The translations under genes and the position numbers were made by a program. A stretch of DNA of 64,000 bases from assembly GCA_946185535.1 (NCBI GenBank), contig CAMHJX010000003.1, forward strand, positions 108,305 through 172,304, written 5' to 3'. Below the pieces are notes generated by a model. It was not told the DNA's origin. It saw only the letters and a list, made by a program, of their open reading frames with translations, and did no database searches. This DNA comes from an uncultured Bacteroidales bacterium (GTDB lineage: Bacteria; Bacteroidota; Bacteroidia; Bacteroidales; F082). The stretch's first letter is position 1; every line of letters starts with the position of its first letter. Below are positions 26,587-34,165 of this stretch, piece by piece.

Positions 26587-28053
26587 ATGGCGCAACGGAC
26601 GGCAATAATCATCGGCGCAGGCATCTCGGGACTTACCACGGCTGTCTATCTGCAACGTTCAGGCATCCAGACGCTTGTATTGGAGAAGGCTGCTGGTCCA
26701 GGAGGAGTTTCCACCAGCTGGAAGCGCAAAGGCTACATTTTCGAGGGTGGCATCCATTGGCTCATCGGGGCCAAGAAAGAAATCCCTTTGCATCAGATTT
26801 GGTTGGAAACGGGTGCATTGCAGGATAACAACCCTGTCTTTTTCAAAGATCCTATCTATACCTTGGTGGACGAAAAAGGTAGCATGCCGTTGTTTCGCGA
26901 CTTGCATGGATTGGAAATAACAGGTTTTAGGGACAAGTTTGCCTTGTGGCGTCTCCGTTTTCACTTGGCCTGTTTCAAGAATTTCCATCAGCCTATCGGA
27001 GATTTAAGGGGCCTAAAAGTCCGAAACCCCAAGCCGTTTTCTGTTTGGGAATATGTCAAGATGCTGCCTGCCGTCCTCATCACGCCATTTTTGATGGCCC
27101 AGTCGGCGCGAACCTATGCCAAATGGTTCAAGAATCCACGGATAAGGGCACTTTTGGCCGCCGTTGTGGAGCCTGAAATCAATGCGTTGTCGTTCATCTA
27201 CACCCTTGGCACCTTCAATGTGGGCGATAGCGGCTATCCTAAAGGCGGCTCGCTACGCATGGCGCAAAACATGGCCGAAACATTCAAAAGTTGTGGTGGA
27301 GTAATCCGATACCAGACCACAGTGACGGAGGTTTTCCTTGAAGGGAAACAGTGGTCGGTTCGTACCAAGGAAGAGGTGCTTGTGGCAGATGTCGTAGTCA
27401 TTTCAGCGGATGCCCGAAGCGCCATCGACACGCTTTTTAAGGAGCCGTTACAAGACAGTTGGGCCAAGAAAATGCGGTTGGGGCTTCGAACAACCCAGTG
27501 CATGTTTCTAGGTATTGGGGTCAATTCCGATTTGTCCTCATGTCCTCGTTCCATGCAGATTGTGTTGCCTCATCCCTTGCATGCCGCTGGGCATACCTAC
27601 CAAACGATTGTCGTGAACAACTATGTCACAGAGGAAGGCTATGCTCCCGAAGGGTGCAGTGTCATCACTTGTCTGCTTCACGGCCCCACCTACGGTTATT
27701 GGAAAGCGGCCAAGGAAGACGGCAGCTATGCAGCCAAGAAAAAAGAGGTGATGTCGCATTTTATCGAAGCCATCAGTGAGGTGATTCCCGAAATCAGGGA
27801 TGCCGTGGCTGTGACCGATATGGCCACGCCGCTCACCTACGAGCGTTATTGCAGCACCTTTGAGGGAAGCTACATGACGGACTGGCCGCCCTTCCGACGC
27901 TTGTACCACGCGCCCGTTCGTTACCGTGAAGGCTTATATTTTACGGGGCAGCGGACGGCCTATTCCGGCGGACTTCCCCCGGCAGCCCAAAGCGGTCGCA
28001 CCACTGCCCAAACGGTTTGCAAAGACCTTGGCGTGGAGTTCGTTGGGGCATAA
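26587..28053 (+). CDS. FAD-dependent oxidoreductase of the phytoene desaturase/CrtISO type
   Basis: A 488-aa flavoprotein. The dinucleotide-binding motif IIIGAGISGLTTAVYLQRSG (residues about 7-26) with LVLEKAAGPGGVSTSWKRKGYIFEGGIHWLIG is typical of carotenoid isomerase/desaturase-like enzymes. The C-terminal FAD motif is LYFTGQRTAYSGGLPPAAQSGRTTAQ. No other carotenoid genes are nearby, so the substrate may be a different polyene or lipid. Co-transcribed with the zinc-ribbon gene. Confidence 0.85.
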   Translation: MAQRTAIIIGAGISGLTTAVYLQRSGIQTLVLEKAAGPGGVSTSWKRKGYIFEGGIHWLIGAKKEIPLHQIWLETGALQDNNPVFFKDPIYTLVDEKGSMPLFRDLHGLEITGFRDKFALWRLRFHLACFKNFHQPIGDLRGLKVRNPKPFSVWEYVKMLPAVLITPFLMAQSARTYAKWFKNPRIRALLAAVVEPEINALSFIYTLGTFNVGDSGYPKGGSLRMAQNMAETFKSCGGVIRYQTTVTEVFLEGKQWSVRTKEEVLVADVVVISADARSAIDTLFKEPLQDSWAKKMRLGLRTTQCMFLGIGVNSDLSSCPRSMQIVLPHPLHAAGHTYQTIVVNNYVTEEGYAPEGCSVITCLLHGPTYGYWKAAKEDGSYAAKKKEVMSHFIEAISEVIPEIRDAVAVTDMATPLTYERYCSTFEGSYMTDWPPFRRLYHAPVRYREGLYFTGQRTAYSGGLPPAAQSGRTTAQTVCKDLGVEFVGA

Positions 28054-28075
28054 TTCAGCATGGAAAAGATGAAGC

Positions 28076-28957
28076 TCAATCGCACTCCTCCAACCATTTT
28101 TCTAGTATCTCACAGTATTTGTCGGTTTGTTCGACGAAGCAAGTGTGACGTGCGCCTTTGAAGACTTCCCAGCGGCTGTTGGGAATGTTCTCGTAGAGCG
28201 AGGCAGCCACCACAGGGGTGCAGATGTCGCGGGTGCCACTGCAAATGAGGCAAGGCTGTGTGATTTGGTGCAGACGGTCGGTGTATTCGAAGTCGGCTAA
28301 ATCGCCCAAAGGTTGATATTCGTTGGGACCCCAGCCGTAGAGGTAGGCTTCGTTGCCGGCGCGTTTCGGGCGACGGATACACTCGGGCGAGTTTTCGTCC
28401 ACGCTGATGACATAACGCTCATAGTAATGCTCGTTGGCGCGGAGGTAGTCGGGGTCGTCCCATTTCCTGGTGGCTTCGGCATGGCGGATGGCCTCTTGGT
28501 CTTCTGCCGACATGTATTTGATGAGGCGGTGCTGCTCGCTGGCCCACAACGAGCTGGAAGCATGGCCCGAGGAGAGGATGACCGACTTGATGCCCTTGGG
28601 CTGGCAGTCGATGATGTAGGCGATGGCCTGCATGGCGCCCCACGACTGGCCGAGGAGGTGGAGCTGGTCGAGGTGCAGGTGTTCGCGCAAGGCGATAAGC
28701 TCGTTGATCCAGGTCTCTTGGGTCCACAGTTCGGGGTGGCCGTCGAGGTAGGAGTTACCGCAGCCGATTTGGTCGTAAGAGATGACCTGACGGCCCGTGT
28801 CGGCAATGCGGTCTAAGACTTCGAAATAGTTATGTGTGCTGCCTGGTCCGCCGTGCAGACAAAGCAGTGCGGGCTTGCTTGAAGGCTCACCGACAATGCG
28901 GTAGTAAGTCTGGTAGCCGAGATAAGGCATATAGCCTTCTTGGATGGGGTGATTCAT
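28076..28957 (-). CDS. Proline iminopeptidase-type alpha/beta hydrolase
   Basis: A 293-aa alpha/beta hydrolase (start ATG 28957, MNHPIQEGYMPYLGYQTYYR). The oxyanion motif HGGPGS is at residues about 35-40 and the nucleophile elbow GQSWGAMQA at about 105. The acid and His are in SGTRDICTP and GARHTCF. HGGPGS plus GQSWG is diagnostic for the prolyl aminopeptidase group (peptidase S33). No signal peptide, so cytosolic. It converges with the oxidoreductase gene. Confidence 0.88.
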   Translation of the reverse strand: MNHPIQEGYMPYLGYQTYYRIVGEPSSKPALLCLHGGPGSTHNYFEVLDRIADTGRQVISYDQIGCGNSYLDGHPELWTQETWINELIALREHLHLDQLHLLGQSWGAMQAIAYIIDCQPKGIKSVILSSGHASSSLWASEQHRLIKYMSAEDQEAIRHAEATRKWDDPDYLRANEHYYERYVISVDENSPECIRRPKRAGNEAYLYGWGPNEYQPLGDLADFEYTDRLHQITQPCLICSGTRDICTPVVAASLYENIPNSRWEVFKGARHTCFVEQTDKYCEILEKWLEECD

Positions 28958-29020
28958 GGGGTGAGGTGTTTTTGTTTGGTGCAAAGATACATTTTTTTCA
29001 TCCAAACAGATCACATTTTG

Positions 29021-29167
29021 TCAGTCTTGCGGAATGCCCAGCATCGCCTCAATCGGCACGGTGCTGTCCATCAGGCCGATGCGAGTGTCGGAGGCGTGGC
29101 GGTTTACGCCAGTATATTCCAATGAGGCGTCCTCGTAGCGGCGGAACTTCAGGATGGCATCGTTCAT
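29021..29167 (-). CDS. Small ORF (48 aa) ending in the duplicated 60-bp block
   Basis: The frame MNDAILKFRRYEDASLEYTG... ends SDTRIGLMDSTVPIEAMLGI followed by PQD and stop. I do not recognise it. The C-terminal peptide SDTRIGLMDSTVPIEAML is shared with a 31-aa frame at 29996-30091. It could be a small protein or the tail of a decayed gene split by insertion of the NYN gene. Confidence 0.35.
   Translation of the reverse strand: MNDAILKFRRYEDASLEYTGVNRHASDTRIGLMDSTVPIEAMLGIPQD
29039..29098. repeat. 60-bp direct repeat, left copy (flanks the NYN gene)
   Basis: It is identical to 30014-30073 except for two substitutions, in the same orientation. The two copies bracket the NYN gene and its leader. 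Confidence 0.9.
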
Positions 29168-29193
29168 TTGGGCATGGTTGAATTATCCCAAAA

Positions 29194-29835
29194 TTACACT
29201 TCTTTGTACTTTTTCCATTTGTCGGGGATAACTAGTTTATAACCACTCCTTTTAAGGATTATCTCGTCAGGAAGAACGCTTTGCTTGAAGCGGGTTTCAT
29301 ACCACTGCATACGGATGACATTGATACCTGGTATCTTGGCAATTGCTTCGGAATGATGACTTGGCGGGAAGAACACATATACCCGAGCCCCAGCACTTTT
29401 GGCTAACTCTATCGCAGGTATCATGTCGCTATCGGCTGACACGACAATTGCAATGTCACAATCACCATTCTTCGCATCGTTTACAATCTGTGTGGCAATA
29501 CGCACATCGCTTTCTTTCTCCTCGTATGTGTTGATATTGAAGCCACATCGTTTGCATACGATTTTCTTCTTCAAGTACTTGCCCATTATCAGGTGGAACT
29601 TTGGATTTTCCTTGTTGGCATCGAAAAACATGCTCTGTCGATGAGCTTTGTCCTCATTATTGATAGGTCTGGCAGAGAAATACTTCACAGCCATAAGCTC
29701 CTGGTTTTTCAGCATAAATTTCTCGAACAATTTCACCAAGTCGAGCCAATAATACCTTTTCCATGAAGAGTTTTTCTTCAATCCGTAGTAGAAATTGAAG
29801 CCGTCTACATATACAATAACCTTCTGTTTATTCAT
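29194..29835 (-). CDS. NYN domain-containing protein (LabA/PIN-like nuclease)
   Basis: A 213-aa protein with a PIN-like NYN fold. Start ATG 29835 (MNKQKVIVYVDGFNFYYGLKK) begins directly with the first catalytic Asp strand. The others are seen in EKESDVRIATQIVNDAKNGD and DIAIVVSADSDMIPAIELAKSAGARV. KRCGFNINTYEEKES has a Cys pair typical of the LabA-like subgroup. Predicted metal-dependent RNase. Its leader contains an intrinsic-terminator-like hairpin directly before the start, and the gene lies between 60-bp direct repeats at the edge of the AT-rich island. Confidence 0.88.
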   Translation of the reverse strand: MNKQKVIVYVDGFNFYYGLKKNSSWKRYYWLDLVKLFEKFMLKNQELMAVKYFSARPINNEDKAHRQSMFFDANKENPKFHLIMGKYLKKKIVCKRCGFNINTYEEKESDVRIATQIVNDAKNGDCDIAIVVSADSDMIPAIELAKSAGARVYVFFPPSHHSEAIAKIPGINVIRMQWYETRFKQSVLPDEIILKRSGYKLVIPDKWKKYKEV

Positions 29836-29842
29836 ATCGTTC

Positions 29843-29897
29843 AAAAAAATAGCCAACTTTTTGGGTTGGCTGGGCCTCGGCAATATCTCATCCGAGG
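29843..29897 (-). promoter_or_regulatory. Attenuator-like leader of the NYN gene
   Basis: On the minus strand a hairpin CCTCGG...CCGAGG (29892-29897 / 29875-29880) is followed by AGCCAAC-7 nt-GTTGGCT (29865-29871 / 29851-29857) and ATTTTTTT (29843-29850), that is, an intrinsic terminator ending 7 nt before the start codon at 29835. A -7 element TATTTTTG lies upstream on the minus strand at 29910-29917, so the hairpins are in the transcribed leader. Confidence 0.65.
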
Positions 29898-29995
29898 GGG
29901 ATTCATGTGCAAAAATACAAACATTTTCCCATTTCGCAAGTGCTTTGTCGAAAATTAATTGTTTTTTCGTATGAAGTTTGTGTTTGCAATACCAT

Positions 29996-30091
29996 TTACT
30001 CCATCTCAGTCCTCAGCATCGCCTCAATCGGCACGGTGCTGTCCATCAGGCCGATGCGGGTGTCGGAGGGGTGATTTAACCTCGCATTCAT
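29996..30091 (-). other. 31-aa frame carrying the right copy of the duplicated block
   Basis: MNARLNHPSDTRIGLMDSTV then PIEAMLRTEME, stop. It shares the block SDTRIGLMDSTVPIEAML with the ORF at 29021-29167, on either side of which the sequences differ. Probably a remnant, not a functional gene. Confidence 0.3.
30014..30073. repeat. 60-bp direct repeat, right copy
   Basis: Partner of 29039-29098, with 58 of 60 bases identical. The intervening 915 bp contain the NYN gene. Confidence 0.9.
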
Positions 30092-30109
30092 TATTATTGT
30101 TGTGATATG

Positions 30110-31602
30110 TTAAAACTCAATTTCCACATTCCTATCGTTCACAATATCATCAATCGCCTTGTTTAGTAATCTTTTAAGATGTTTGGCGGTTTTGTCTAAT
30201 TCGTAGATGCCAGCAGTGGAATTGAATTCATTGTCTTTTTCCATGAAATTTTCAAGCGTGAAACTAACCGTTGCGTATTCTTGTGGATTATGATACAATG
30301 TGGCAATTTCTCTTTGTTTAGTTTCGGGAAAGTTGGGAATCATTATCCTATCAAAATACGAAGGCGATAAATGGCCACCTGAACCTCCAACAGTCATACA
30401 ATCTGTCAACCCACTTTCCTTATAATATTGAAGAATACTTCTAATCGTAATAACCCTATGCAAGTCATTGTCTAATACAGATCTTAGGATATGAGCATGG
30501 GCATTATTAATTGTATTTTGGTCATCATCAAGAAAAACCATTGTTCTGCCTGTTCCACTTTCACCAAATAGAATATCGCCAAATTGAACAGTTGCTATTT
30601 TTGCAGGTGTTCCGATATACTCATCATTCCTTACAATTCCGTAATTTGTTATTTGTTTAGGGGTGATAAGCCGATAAAAACCTTTTATATAATGGTCGCT
30701 GTCTATGCGTGTACCCAATAGTTTTAATTCCAGACTCGGGCCGGGTATTAATTTCAAATGCTGATGTGTCAATGGAGAATACCCATTCTTATAATTCAAA
30801 ACACTATACAATCCCTTCTTGAAAAATACTTTGTATAAAGAAGCGTCCAATCTTCCAACCTCTTTCACCTCGTTCAGCTTAGGCAACTGATAACCGAATT
30901 GATTAGGCTTTTGATTTTCATTCAATTCTTTTTCAATTTGTTGCAAAATTTCAGCATGGCGTTGACGGATGAGTTTTTCTTTGTTGACAATAGCCCGTGT
31001 GAGAATAGAAATGTAAATGATGGTTCTTTCAGGATTAGTATTTGGCAGTGGTATTTTACAATCCAAAAACATAGTTTTTGCATGGCGTATTGTAGCTCCT
31101 TTTGGAACCATAAAATCTAATTGTTCACGAAATATGTCAGCCTTGATAAATGCCAATAGATAAAACGCCATTCATCCGCCACTGGAAGTTTGTAAATTGC
31201 ACCTGAAAGCATACAATTCAGATAGTTTTTGTCAAGGATTACAATTTCACCAATGTTGCTGTCTTTTGAAATTAGCAAGTCGCCCTCTTTCAAATTCATT
31301 GATACGAATTCAGACGGCAAAATAGGCAACGCGGTTTCTTTGTTTAAATCCAGCAAAAACGAATATGGTTGCAATGCTTTTGTCCGTATAAAATGGAATG
31401 ATGATTTGTCGATATAACTAAGTGAGCCAACTTCTACTCCCAAATCCTTCCGCTCTAGAGGCCTGAGCAAAAAATCTCTCACCAACATAAATTTCTTGTT
31501 AGGCATGACAAGCCTTACATATTGTGAAGATGACAAAGTAAAGTCTTTATCTACAACATCTTGCCATTTTACCGAACTTGGTGTGTGAATATAGTTGCCC
31601 AT
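30110..31602 (-). pseudogene. Specificity (S) subunit of a restriction-modification system, frameshifted
   Basis: Two overlapping frames, 31117-31602 (161 aa, MGNYIHTPSSVKWQDVVDKD) and 30110-31171 (353 aa), together make one S subunit of about 500 residues. The first half has the usual target-recognition features (FMLVRDFLLRPLERKDLGVEVGSLSYIDKSSF; EGDLLISKDSNIGEIVI). The second resumes as AFYLLAFIKADIFREQLDFM followed by VPKGATIRHA, a classic HsdS segment, in another frame. Correct reading needs a shift near 31150-31171, where no long homopolymer is present. It is 1 bp from the methylase gene. Either a real inactivating frameshift, a sequencing error, or two separate half-subunits. Confidence 0.75.
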
Positions 31603-31603
31603 C

Positions 31604-33730
31604 TTATTTTTCTTTTATAAACAAATCCTGTAACGTTTTTTCTTGTCCCATGCACCATTGTCGGAAATCAGCAACTGTTTGTGTAAAATCCTCGTCAAGA
31701 ACTGGTTTGCCGTCTTTGTCAATTTCGGTCTCGAAAGTCTCATAATTGATTTTGTAGATTGGTGAGAAATATTTCACACGCTTACTGGTCTTTACTTCAT
31801 AACCTACTTTTTGTATGTCTCGGACAAAGATTTCGTAATTCTGTTCCTTTAGCCTTTGCAGCTCATCATCTGCTGGTTTGTATGCTACTATTATTGTGGT
31901 ATTTACTCCAGTTTCTGCAAAAACATTGGCTGGCATATCAAACAAGGCGACAATCCGCATTTTGTCCATAAGCCATTGACGTGCCACTCGATGCGAGTCA
32001 ATGCTTGCTATCGAATTTGAAAGCACAATACCCAAACGACCATTTTCTCTCAAAATGCGGTATGCATTTTCGAGGAATACTACGCCAAGGTCGATTTTTT
32101 GTCCATAGAGTTGCCAAAGTTCATAACATTGTATCACTTCCAAATCTTTCGGGTCTTTTGGAACAAAAGCACGATCTTCTCCAAAAGGAGGATTGGTGAG
32201 CACCACATCAAACTTTTTTATCTTTTCGGTGTCAGGGCGCTCATCCCAATTGCCGTTTTTGTTCATTTTAGGAATCAGTTGCAACGGCTCACCCTTGCTG
32301 CTGAACTTGGTGAGTAATGAACCGTAACCATCGGCTTGCGATACTATTTTTGCGTTTCCGTCACCATTGAGGAGCATATTGAGCGTTGCCAACATCACCA
32401 TTTGGTCGTCGATGTCCATTCCGAATATATTCTTGTCATCCAATTTGCTTTTTGAATTGACATAAGAAACCGAAAGGAAGTCAGCAATTCCTACTGTTGG
32501 GTCAATGATGGTTTCTCCATTGCGAGGATTTACAATATTTACCAAAAAGTCTATCATGGGCAACGGAGTAACAAACTGTGCGTTTTGGTCTTTGGAAAAC
32601 TGTCCGGCAAACTTATAGAACACAAGTTGGTAAAGGTCTGTTTTTTGAGAATTAACAAACGAGTAATCCTGAAACTGATATACTACTTCAATCAGTATGC
32701 GAATGTGTTTTTCGTTTTTGAAGTCGAACAACTTATCTTGTAAAATTCGGTAATAAGTTTCGCCTGCATCGTTTTTTAAGTTCGATATTCGTTTAATAAA
32801 TTCTTGTATTCCTTTGTCTGCCAGATTATTAAATTGTCGCTCTTCAGTTTTTACATAAAAATCGAGTTTGCGGTCAGGCTGTTTTTCATTACGCTTTTCA
32901 TCAAATATCTTGAGCGACAGAATTTGCACAAGTATTTGAAACCCCATTTGGTTAACCATTCCGAGTTTGTCCATTGTCCGCAAGATAGCAGACATTGCAT
33001 CATTGATTTGAGTTGATTGCAACCCTGAAATAATATCCAAATCGTTGATAGTTCTTTTTGAGCGATCGGTTTCTTTTGAGCCAGCCCAATTTAATACTTT
33101 GTTAAGATCCGGAATGTTACGATATGGATCGGGCAAATGCAACGATAATTCTTTGGTTCCACTATCTATTCCCTTTGTGTTGTATTCGTCGCTGTAACGT
33201 AAATATTTACCATCATATTTGCGGAAAAGATATAGTCTTTCCGTATCATACAGAACACCTAAACAAAAAACGGCTTCGCTTTCTTTCATATAAGCTTTCA
33301 ACTGTTTGTCCCAAACTTCCGATATGTTTTTGCTGTTCTCTTTTTTGAATTCAAGTGCAACAATAAGGTTTTTGCGCAACCATTCAAGACTTTCGGCGTT
33401 GTTGTTTTGATGATAGTCTTTGTATTTGTCAAACCAAATGGCATCGGTAAATATTGCTCCATCAAGTTTTATTGCTGCTGAACTTTTATTGCCTTTTGGG
33501 AAATGGATTTCAGTTCCGATCAAATCTTTAGGAAACAATCCTGAATAGACTATGCTATAAAGGAACTGCCACTTGTAGTATTGTTCGTTTTTTGAACCAT
33601 CTTTTTTGCGGAATGTGACCATTTTTCCTGTGGTGGTATGTTCGGGCAAAAAGCATGGATATTCTACTATTGACGAATAGTGTTTATCAAATTCCGCTTT
33701 TGCTTCAGTAAATGATTTTGATTTAGTCAT
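31604..33730 (-). CDS. BcgI-like fused nuclease/N6-adenine DNA methyltransferase
   Basis: A 708-aa protein. The N-terminal part carries a PD-(D/E)XK-type pattern (KLDGAIF with D90; IVALEFKKE with E127-x-K129), as in HSDR_N domains. The central and C-terminal part is an N6-adenine methylase with catalytic NPPF at residues 513-516 and SAM-binding motif I at about 410-419. That motif reads DPTVGIADFL instead of the usual DPxCGxGGFL, so cofactor binding may be altered. With a separate S subunit next to it and no HsdR gene, the layout is that of BcgI-like type IIB/IIG systems. The S subunit is frameshifted. The gene is AT-rich relative to the chromosome around it. Confidence 0.8.
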   Translation of the reverse strand: MTKSKSFTEAKAEFDKHYSSIVEYPCFLPEHTTTGKMVTFRKKDGSKNEQYYKWQFLYSIVYSGLFPKDLIGTEIHFPKGNKSSAAIKLDGAIFTDAIWFDKYKDYHQNNNAESLEWLRKNLIVALEFKKENSKNISEVWDKQLKAYMKESEAVFCLGVLYDTERLYLFRKYDGKYLRYSDEYNTKGIDSGTKELSLHLPDPYRNIPDLNKVLNWAGSKETDRSKRTINDLDIISGLQSTQINDAMSAILRTMDKLGMVNQMGFQILVQILSLKIFDEKRNEKQPDRKLDFYVKTEERQFNNLADKGIQEFIKRISNLKNDAGETYYRILQDKLFDFKNEKHIRILIEVVYQFQDYSFVNSQKTDLYQLVFYKFAGQFSKDQNAQFVTPLPMIDFLVNIVNPRNGETIIDPTVGIADFLSVSYVNSKSKLDDKNIFGMDIDDQMVMLATLNMLLNGDGNAKIVSQADGYGSLLTKFSSKGEPLQLIPKMNKNGNWDERPDTEKIKKFDVVLTNPPFGEDRAFVPKDPKDLEVIQCYELWQLYGQKIDLGVVFLENAYRILRENGRLGIVLSNSIASIDSHRVARQWLMDKMRIVALFDMPANVFAETGVNTTIIVAYKPADDELQRLKEQNYEIFVRDIQKVGYEVKTSKRVKYFSPIYKINYETFETEIDKDGKPVLDEDFTQTVADFRQWCMGQEKTLQDLFIKEK

Positions 33731-34165
33731 TTTGCCTTGCGTTTTGTGCGCTTACTTATCTGTTTTCGGTTTGGCGGACAATCTTTTGGAGCAAAAAGAA
33801 CGTGGACTTGAACATTATCCACGTCTTAGGCCCTGAGATTGCCCGCTTCACCAGATAAGTCAAGCCCACGCCAAAGCGCAGGCATTTACTTGACTTATTC
33901 GAGGTGAAGCATATTAAGTTTCTCAGGTTTAAGACGCTACCGAATAAATAGCAAACGCTATGATTTATAATATGTTATTGCAGTTTTTCTTTTTTATAAT
34001 TTATCTGTTTGTTTAATGATTCTGATGTCTCGATATAATTTTAATTGTTGTTTATGGGTGCAAAGATAATGGATTACTTTGTGAATGGCAAAAAGTTTTT
34101 GATACAATAATTACAGTCGGCGTTATGAGAAAACTAATACGCATGTTTATCCTCAAAATAACTCT
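33731..34165. other. 435-bp intergenic region containing a structured RNA candidate
   Basis: No open frame is visible. The right part (33946-34165) is AT-rich with no clear feature. The left part holds the rod-like RNA candidate annotated separately (33791-33945). Confidence 0.6.
33791..33945 (-). ncRNA. Rod-shaped structured RNA candidate (6S-like fold)
   Basis: Nested perfect complementary segments form a long rod: 33823-33828/33930-33935, 33832-33838/33921-33927, 33845-33852/33903-33910, 33855-33864/33889-33898 and an apical stem 33870-33872/33881-33883, 34 bp in total with asymmetric internal loops. On the minus strand the rod is followed by a hairpin (33818-33824/33800-33806) and TTCTTTTTG, an intrinsic terminator, giving an RNA of about 150 nt. 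Size and shape resemble 6S RNA, but no primary-sequence match can be claimed. An alternative is a regulatory element of the island. Confidence 0.55.
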
